The position numbers and the translations under genes were made by a program. Shown here piece by piece: positions 30,943-35,340 of a stretch of 35,340 nucleotides of DNA. The DNA is from Actinomycetes bacterium. GTDB taxonomy: Bacteria > Actinomycetota > Acidimicrobiia > Spongiisociales > JAHEDJ01. Below the pieces are notes generated by a model that saw nothing but the letters and a program-made list of their open reading frames with translations, did not search any database and had not been told where the DNA came from. The stretch spans positions 1 to 35,340 of the forward strand of contig JAHEDK010000026.1 of NCBI GenBank assembly GCA_024641245.1, in the 5' to 3' direction. Numbering within the stretch: the first letter of the stretch is position 1; each line of letters starts with the position of its first letter.

Positions 30943-32579
30943 GCGTTTCCGTCACTTTCTTGGGGGGCCTGGGCGAAATCGGGCGCAACTGCGCGGTGAT
31001 CGAAATCGATGGCAAGATCGCCATGATCGACTGCGGGCTGATGTTTCCCGAGGAGGACATGTTGGGCGTTGACCTGGTCTTCCCGGATTGGTCGTGGATT
31101 TTGGACCGCCGCAAGGATGTTGAGTGCCTGATCCTCACCCACGGGCACGAAGACCACGTGGGCGCTCTGGCCTATCTGCTCAACGACCTGAACATCCCCG
31201 TCTACGGCACAGAGCTGTCGGTTGAACTGGCCCGTGGTCGAATCGAAGAGCTGGGCGTCAAACCGGACCTTCGGGCAACGCCCACGAATGAGTGGACCGA
31301 CCACGGTCCTTTCCGATTCATGCTGGTGCCCGTCTCCCACTCGATCCCGCAGGGGGCCGGTGTTGCCTTCGACACGATGGAGGGCATGGTGGTGCACTCC
31401 GGCGACTTCAAGCTCGATCCCACCCCGATCGATTCAACGCCGACCGACCTCCCGACATTCGCTCACCTGGGCAGGCGCGGAGTCCGGCTGCTCATGGCCG
31501 ATTCGACGAATGCCGAGGTTTCCGGTTTCGTTCCATCTGAACGGTCGCTGGCACAACCGATCGAGCGGATCGTGCACACCGCACCCGGACGAGTGATCGC
31601 AGCATGTTTCGCATCGCACGTACACCGGGTCCAGCAGATCGCCGATGCCGCGCTCGACGATGGTCGGACCATCGCTTTTCTGGGACGCTCGATGCATCGC
31701 GTGACCGCCGTCGGAGCGCGGCTGGGCGTGCTGGATATCCCGGCCGACCGGATCGTCGACGTTGAAGACCTGGTCGGCCTGCCGCCCGATCGACAGATGC
31801 TGATCACGACGGGCGCGCAGGGCGAACCTTTTGCGGCGCTCTCACTGATGGCGTCGGGCTCCAGCAAGTTCGTGGAACTCGGCGAGAACGACACGGTGCT
31901 GATCAGCGCCACTCCGATCCCCGGCAATGAGCGGGCGGTCTCGCGGGTGATTTCCAAGCTCCATCGCTCGGGAGCGCGCGTTTTCCACGGTCGCAACGCG
32001 CATGTCCACGTCTCCGGTCATGCCGCCCAGGAGGAACTGAAGACGTTCATCAATGTCATCCGTCCGGACGTCTATGTGCCGGTCCACGGTGAGTACCGGC
32101 ACCTGTCTGCCAATGCCGACCTGGCTGAAGAGATGAATGTTCCCCATATCTTTGTTCTCGAGGATGGGGATCGGATCGTGCTCGACGGCACCGATACGTA
32201 CGTGGATCGGAGGGCTGTTCCGGCCGGGTATGTCTATCTGGACGGGTCCGGAGTCGGCGACGTCAAGCGGGCCGTTCTCCGCCGACGCCGGCATCTTGCT
32301 GATGAGGGCGTTGTTGTTGTCACCGTCGGCGTCAACATGGAGCAGTGCGTCGTTGAGTATGGACCGATCATGGATAGCCATGGGTTCATGGACGAACCGG
32401 ACCCGGTCCTGGAAAAGGCGGCAGAGGCGGTGCGGGTTGCCGTCGCCAAGATGGCCGAGAAGGGTCGAAAGACGGATCACACCGCTCTTCAGCAGACCGT
32501 GCGGCAGGCAGCGTCGACGATCATCCGGTCAGAGACTTCGCGGCGGCCCGTGGTGCTGCCGCTCATCCTGGAAACCTGA
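30939..32579 (+). CDS. rnj: Ribonuclease J
   Basis: 546 aa. Metallo-beta-lactamase/beta-CASP nuclease that matures and degrades RNA, with 5' exonuclease and endonuclease activity. The zinc motif HGHEDH lies at 68-73, later ligands in PVSHS and HSGDFKLD, beta-CASP motifs in ACFASHVHR and in RNAHVHVSGHA, and the C-terminal dimerisation region follows. GTG 30939 overlaps the dapA stop by 4 nt, so the two are translated together. An inverted repeat starts 3 nt after the stop. Confidence 0.96.
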   Translation: MSVSVTFLGGLGEIGRNCAVIEIDGKIAMIDCGLMFPEEDMLGVDLVFPDWSWILDRRKDVECLILTHGHEDHVGALAYLLNDLNIPVYGTELSVELARGRIEELGVKPDLRATPTNEWTDHGPFRFMLVPVSHSIPQGAGVAFDTMEGMVVHSGDFKLDPTPIDSTPTDLPTFAHLGRRGVRLLMADSTNAEVSGFVPSERSLAQPIERIVHTAPGRVIAACFASHVHRVQQIADAALDDGRTIAFLGRSMHRVTAVGARLGVLDIPADRIVDVEDLVGLPPDRQMLITTGAQGEPFAALSLMASGSSKFVELGENDTVLISATPIPGNERAVSRVISKLHRSGARVFHGRNAHVHVSGHAAQEELKTFINVIRPDVYVPVHGEYRHLSANADLAEEMNVPHIFVLEDGDRIVLDGTDTYVDRRAVPAGYVYLDGSGVGDVKRAVLRRRRHLADEGVVVVTVGVNMEQCVVEYGPIMDSHGFMDEPDPVLEKAAEAVRVAVAKMAEKGRKTDHTALQQTVRQAASTIIRSETSRRPVVLPLILET

Positions 32580-32581
32580 CC

Positions 32582-32631
32582 GTTTTCGCGCGGGGATCGA
32601 ACCCCATTGGGTGGGAACCCCGCGCGAAAAC
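32582..32631. repeat. Long perfect inverted repeat after rnj
   Basis: GTTTTCGCGCGGGG (32582-32595) pairs with CCCCGCGCGAAAAC (32618-32631), a perfect 14-bp stem, with an inner ACCC/GGGT hairpin. It has the same T-rich-outside form as the repeat at 29045-29098. It may end dapA-rnj transcription, but there is no U-run on the + strand. Confidence 0.7.
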
Positions 32632-32863
32632 ACTCGCCGAGATCGATCGCGTCACGATGCCGGTGCTGTTCTTGCATGGATCGGCCGATCCCTACGTTCC
32701 ATACCGGGATTCTCTGCATGCGATCGAGCGGATGGCGTCAGAGGACAAGACCATGCGCGTGTACCCCGGCGCCCGCCACGAACTGGTCAATGAGCTCAAC
32801 CGAGACGAAGTCATTCGTGACCTGATGCAATGGTGCGAACGCGTTTTCGACTTGGCGCTCTAG
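32632..32863 (+). pseudogene. C-terminal remnant of a serine alpha/beta hydrolase
   Basis: The frame reads LAEIDRVTMPVLFLHGSADPYVPYRDSLHAI...VYPGARHELVNE...VIRDLMQWCERVF, about 75 residues. This is the last quarter of a monoacylglycerol-lipase/serine-aminopeptidase type hydrolase, with the catalytic Asp (HGSADPYVP) and His (ARHELVNE). The N-terminal three quarters, including the GxSxG nucleophile, are missing; upstream lies the inverted repeat. ATG 32657 could start a 68-aa peptide, without a ribosome binding site. Most likely a decayed gene; expression of a short peptide cannot be excluded. Confidence 0.7.
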
Positions 32864-32875
32864 GCATTCGCGCGC

Positions 32876-32897
32876 TGCGCGCGCAGTTGCGCGCGCA
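32876..32897. repeat. Doubled TGCGCGCGCA palindrome before ftsK
   Basis: Two copies of the 10-bp palindrome TGCGCGCGCA (32876-32885 and 32888-32897) are 2 nt apart, just upstream of the ftsK -35 box. Alternating CG of this kind can form hairpins or Z-DNA. It could be a protein-binding site or part of a terminator for the upstream genes. Confidence 0.5.
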
Positions 32898-32901
32898 ATG
32901 A

Positions 32902-32930
32902 TTGGTCGAGTTCTGGTTCGGGTGTAGAGT
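32902..32930 (+). promoter_or_regulatory. ftsK: Promoter of ftsK, leaderless type
   Basis: TTGGTC (32902-32907) and TAGAGT (32925-32930) are 17 nt apart, and ATG 32939 follows the -10 by 8 nt. Transcription would begin at or just before the start codon. No Shine-Dalgarno sequence is present. Confidence 0.55.
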
Positions 32931-32938
32931 GAACCTGA

Positions 32939-35227
32939 ATGGCAACCCGGACACCCACCCGCCGGGGGACAAACGGTCGGAAGCGGGTGTCCACTAAGAC
33001 AACCAGAAAGAAGCCGTCCCGGAAAGATCGGGTCTCCATGCTGGCGAGACTCCGGGCTTTCATCCGGGAGACGCTCGGCCGTCAGGCCGACGACGTTTGG
33101 GGAGTCGTCCTCCTCGTTGTGTCTGCCCTCATGGGCCTCGGGTTCTTCGGCGAGTCCGGCCCCGTGGGCGGCGGTATGGTCTCGGTCCTTCGACTGTTGT
33201 TCGGTCTCTGGTCGATCGTGTTCCCTCTGGCACTGGCCGGGCTGGGGCTCGTCCTCATCATCGGCAAACATCGGGATGACTACGGGCGGCTGACCATCGG
33301 TCTAGTGACCGCTTTCGTCGGATCTCTTTCACTCTTCCACCTGCTCACCGGGACCGTTCCGCTGTGGCCGGACGTGGATCCGGTCATGGAACGAGGCGGA
33401 GCCGTTGGATCGCTTCTGTCGTTTCCCCTCCGTCGAGTGATCGGATACTGGGGAGCCTTCGTGGTGCTGACCTCGGTCACTTCGGTCGGTGTGCTGATCC
33501 TTTCGAAGGCAACGGTCCGGCAGGTCTTTGTCGCGATCGGGGAGATCGCCACAGCGCTGCGCGCCTGGGCAAGTTCGATTCGCATGCCGGTCCGACCGGC
33601 CCGCCATGCTCGTCTGGCGGCCGCCGGTGCCCACCGGCCTGCCCCGCCCCCTCAGCAACCGCTGCCTCGCACCGCTACCGGACCCAAGAGCAAGGCCCCT
33701 GCTGCGAAACCAAAGGGCAAAGCCCGCCCGGGACCCGGCCAGACCAGGATCGCGCTTCCCGACCCCAAACCCGGAGAGGGTTATCGCAAGCCGCCATTGG
33801 CCCTCCTGAAGAGCGGCGGAGGGGAGTCCCAGTCGAAGCGGCTTCTCGAACAAACAGCCCTCGATCTGGAAGACACCCTGCGCCAGCACGGAGTCGATGC
33901 CCGTCTCACCAAAATCGTTCCCGGCCCGACCGTGACTCGCTACGAGATAGAACTCCAACCGGGCGTCAAGGTCTCGCGGGTGACGAGCCTGGCCAACGAC
34001 ATCGCCTACGCGCTGGCGACTCCTGATGTGCGCCTGCTGGCGCCCATTCCCGGCAAGAGCGCAATCGGTATTGAGGTTCCCAATCGAAAGCGGCGTCTGA
34101 TCACCCTCGGAGATGTCCTCCAAGCGGCCGACGACGACTTCGGTGGGCACCCGCTCGAGGTCGGCCTCGGCATGGACATCGCGGGCCGCCCGAAGCTCAT
34201 CAACCTCTCCGAGCTACCTCACGTGTTGATCGCCGGGGCCACAGGCGCCGGAAAGTCTTCGTGCATCAACTCGATCGTGACCTCGCTTTTGATGCGAACG
34301 ACTCCGGACGACGTTCGCCTGATCATGATCGATCCCAAGCGGGTTGAGCTCGGCCAGTACAACGGAGTGCCGCATCTGTTCACCAAGGTCATCACCAACC
34401 CGAAGAAGGCCACCGATGCCCTCAAGTGGGCAGTCGCCGAGATGGACCGCCGATACGACCTGCTGGCCGACGCACACGTTCGGGATATCGACGGCTATCG
34501 GGAGAAGTGGGAGGCAGGCGAGCTCGATCCGGATGGATTCGACCGGTTCCCGTTCGTGGTGGTGATCGTCGATGAGTTGAACGACCTCATGATCGTGGCC
34601 GGTCGCGAAGTCGAAGAAGCGATCGTTCGTATTGCGCAAATGGCCCGTGCGGTCGGAATCCACCTCGTGATCGCCACGCAGCGGCCATCCGTCGATGTCA
34701 TCACCGGTGTCATCAAGGCCAACATCCCCAGCCGGATGGCGTTCTCCGTCGCATCCCAGGCCGACAGCCGAGTCATTCTCGATGGATCCGGTGCCGAGAA
34801 ACTCATCGGGATGGGCGACATGCTCGTCGTGACGGCCAAGGAACCGAAGTCTGAGCGCATTCAGGGGGCCTGGGTTTCCGAAGAAGAGGTGCACGCCGTG
34901 GTCGGCTGGGTCAAGAAGCAGCGAGAGGCTCAATACCACGATCACGTGATCGAGACGCTGGCCCAAGAGGCCAAGGCCATCGCCGACGAAGAAGATGACG
35001 ACGACGCAGAATTGGTGCGTCAGGCGATCGATCTCGTCGTGCGATCACAGCTCGGGTCCACGTCGATGCTGCAGCGCAAGTTGCGAGTCGGGTTCGCCAG
35101 AGCAGGCCGAATCATGGACGCCCTCGAACGCAAAGGCGTAGTTGGCCCATCCGAAGGTTCGAAGGCTCGGGCCGTCTTGATGACCATCGATGATCTCGAG
35201 TCGATGTACGCCTCCACCGACAGCTAG
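32939..35227 (+). CDS. ftsK: DNA translocase FtsK/SpoIIIE
   Basis: 762 aa, complete. A basic N-terminal tail (1-32), four transmembrane helices (about 53-71, 84-108, 118-138, 168-190), a Pro/Ala/Lys linker (220-290), then the motor: Walker A GATGAGKS (433-440), IDPKRVEL, Walker B VVIVDELNDLM (541-551), and ATQRPSVDVITG. The C-terminal gamma winged helix (about 690-750; MLQRKLRVGFARAGRIMDALE) would read KOPS-like motifs. It pumps chromosomal DNA at the septum. The rnj-ftsK neighbourhood is shared with mycobacteria. Confidence 0.97.
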   Translation: MATRTPTRRGTNGRKRVSTKTTRKKPSRKDRVSMLARLRAFIRETLGRQADDVWGVVLLVVSALMGLGFFGESGPVGGGMVSVLRLLFGLWSIVFPLALAGLGLVLIIGKHRDDYGRLTIGLVTAFVGSLSLFHLLTGTVPLWPDVDPVMERGGAVGSLLSFPLRRVIGYWGAFVVLTSVTSVGVLILSKATVRQVFVAIGEIATALRAWASSIRMPVRPARHARLAAAGAHRPAPPPQQPLPRTATGPKSKAPAAKPKGKARPGPGQTRIALPDPKPGEGYRKPPLALLKSGGGESQSKRLLEQTALDLEDTLRQHGVDARLTKIVPGPTVTRYEIELQPGVKVSRVTSLANDIAYALATPDVRLLAPIPGKSAIGIEVPNRKRRLITLGDVLQAADDDFGGHPLEVGLGMDIAGRPKLINLSELPHVLIAGATGAGKSSCINSIVTSLLMRTTPDDVRLIMIDPKRVELGQYNGVPHLFTKVITNPKKATDALKWAVAEMDRRYDLLADAHVRDIDGYREKWEAGELDPDGFDRFPFVVVIVDELNDLMIVAGREVEEAIVRIAQMARAVGIHLVIATQRPSVDVITGVIKANIPSRMAFSVASQADSRVILDGSGAEKLIGMGDMLVVTAKEPKSERIQGAWVSEEEVHAVVGWVKKQREAQYHDHVIETLAQEAKAIADEEDDDDAELVRQAIDLVVRSQLGSTSMLQRKLRVGFARAGRIMDALERKGVVGPSEGSKARAVLMTIDDLESMYASTDS

Positions 35228-35262
35228 TTGACAATCCCCTTCATTTTCGGTTCGTTTAAGAC

Positions 35263-35268
35263 GATAAT
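35263..35268 (+). promoter_or_regulatory. -10-like box upstream of the last gene
   Basis: GATAAT, with TTCATT at 35240-35245 as a weak -35 (17-nt spacer). A perfect TTGACA at 35228-35233 lies too far upstream for this -10. Confidence 0.35.
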
Positions 35269-35295
35269 TGGTGTCCGCGAGAGAAGTGAAGTGAG

Positions 35296-35340
35296 ATGCC
35301 CGACGCGACGGAGCCTGGCGGTCCGCCCGAACAACCTCAC
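35296..35340 (+). CDS. Start of a gene cut by the window edge
   Basis: ATG 35296 opens a frame of 15 codons (MPDATEPGGPPEQPH) to the end of the window. Ahead of it lie purine-rich GAGAAGTGAAGTGAG and a -10-like box. The Pro/Gly-rich acidic start has no recognisable identity. Confidence 0.4.
   Translation, partial: MPDATEPGGPPEQPH

Noticed and set aside
1-35340. CRISPR arrays, insertion sequences, prophage or integrase genes
   Set aside because: No regularly spaced repeats, transposase motifs or phage genes were seen on either strand.

Overview
The window is a GC-rich, chromosomal, mostly housekeeping segment of an actinomycete-type bacterium (Actinomycetota; an Acidimicrobiia-like lineage is my best guess, by inference). 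Signs of this are an F420-type luciferase-like oxidoreductase, the order Nif3 / zinc-ribbon coiled-coil protein / RNase H known from mycobacteria, the dapA-rnj-ftsK block also known from mycobacteria, lipoproteins with long Thr/Ser linkers, frequent GTG and TTG starts, and many starts that sit 6-8 nt behind a TANNNT -10 box as in leaderless transcripts. I see no prophage, insertion sequence, CRISPR array or integrase.

Layout. 1-384: a tRNA-Val(TAC) followed by two perfect hairpins and a degenerate 57-bp tandem repeat. 385-4760: a degenerate receiver-like protein, an MgtC/DUF4010 membrane protein, then a tightly coupled Nif3, zinc-ribbon, RNase HI and membrane-hydrolase-like operon. 4751-9216: a TSUP permease (-), a lipoprotein (+), an orphan Cys/His protein (-), an F420-dependent oxidoreductase (-), then an ArsR-type regulator with its own operator/promoter and a coupled 59-aa basic protein. 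9329-14314: SRAP/YedK DNA-crosslink protein (-), TetR regulator, formate-tetrahydrofolate ligase, HD-GYP protein (-), a PD-(D/E)XK-like protein and a VOC protein. 14409-18536 (-): fasciclin protein, a three-gene overlapping operon (TIGR03084-like, BtpA-like, crotonase) and a long LOG-family protein. 18632-23147: a minimal Tag-like glycosylase, a CobS-like AAA+ / CobT-like VWA pair (-), and an epoxide-hydrolase-like alpha/beta hydrolase. 23207-25200: M16 peptidase and dapB. 25266-29932 (-): a small membrane protein, two lipoproteins, cyclophilin and a thioredoxin-TPR protein. 30058-35340: dapA, rnj, a truncated hydrolase remnant, ftsK and the first codons of another gene.

How the genes fit together. 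dapA and dapB supply diaminopimelate and lysine; fhs supplies one-carbon units; rnj and RNase HI process RNA; SRAP, the Tag-like protein and FtsK deal with DNA damage or segregation; cyclophilin, the thioredoxin-TPR protein and the M16 peptidase handle protein folding and turnover.

The most unusual points are: the AAA+ partner of the CobT-like protein, in which the hydroxyl residue of Walker A and the Asp of Walker B appear to have been exchanged; the widespread leaderless-type starts; the ArsR operator overlapping a near-consensus promoter with an unannotated small protein behind it; the crotonase and Tag-like proteins that lack their catalytic acids; and long perfect inverted repeats between operons, one of them joined to a decapitated hydrolase gene. 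All functional statements come from reading translated sequence by eye; no database search was run.
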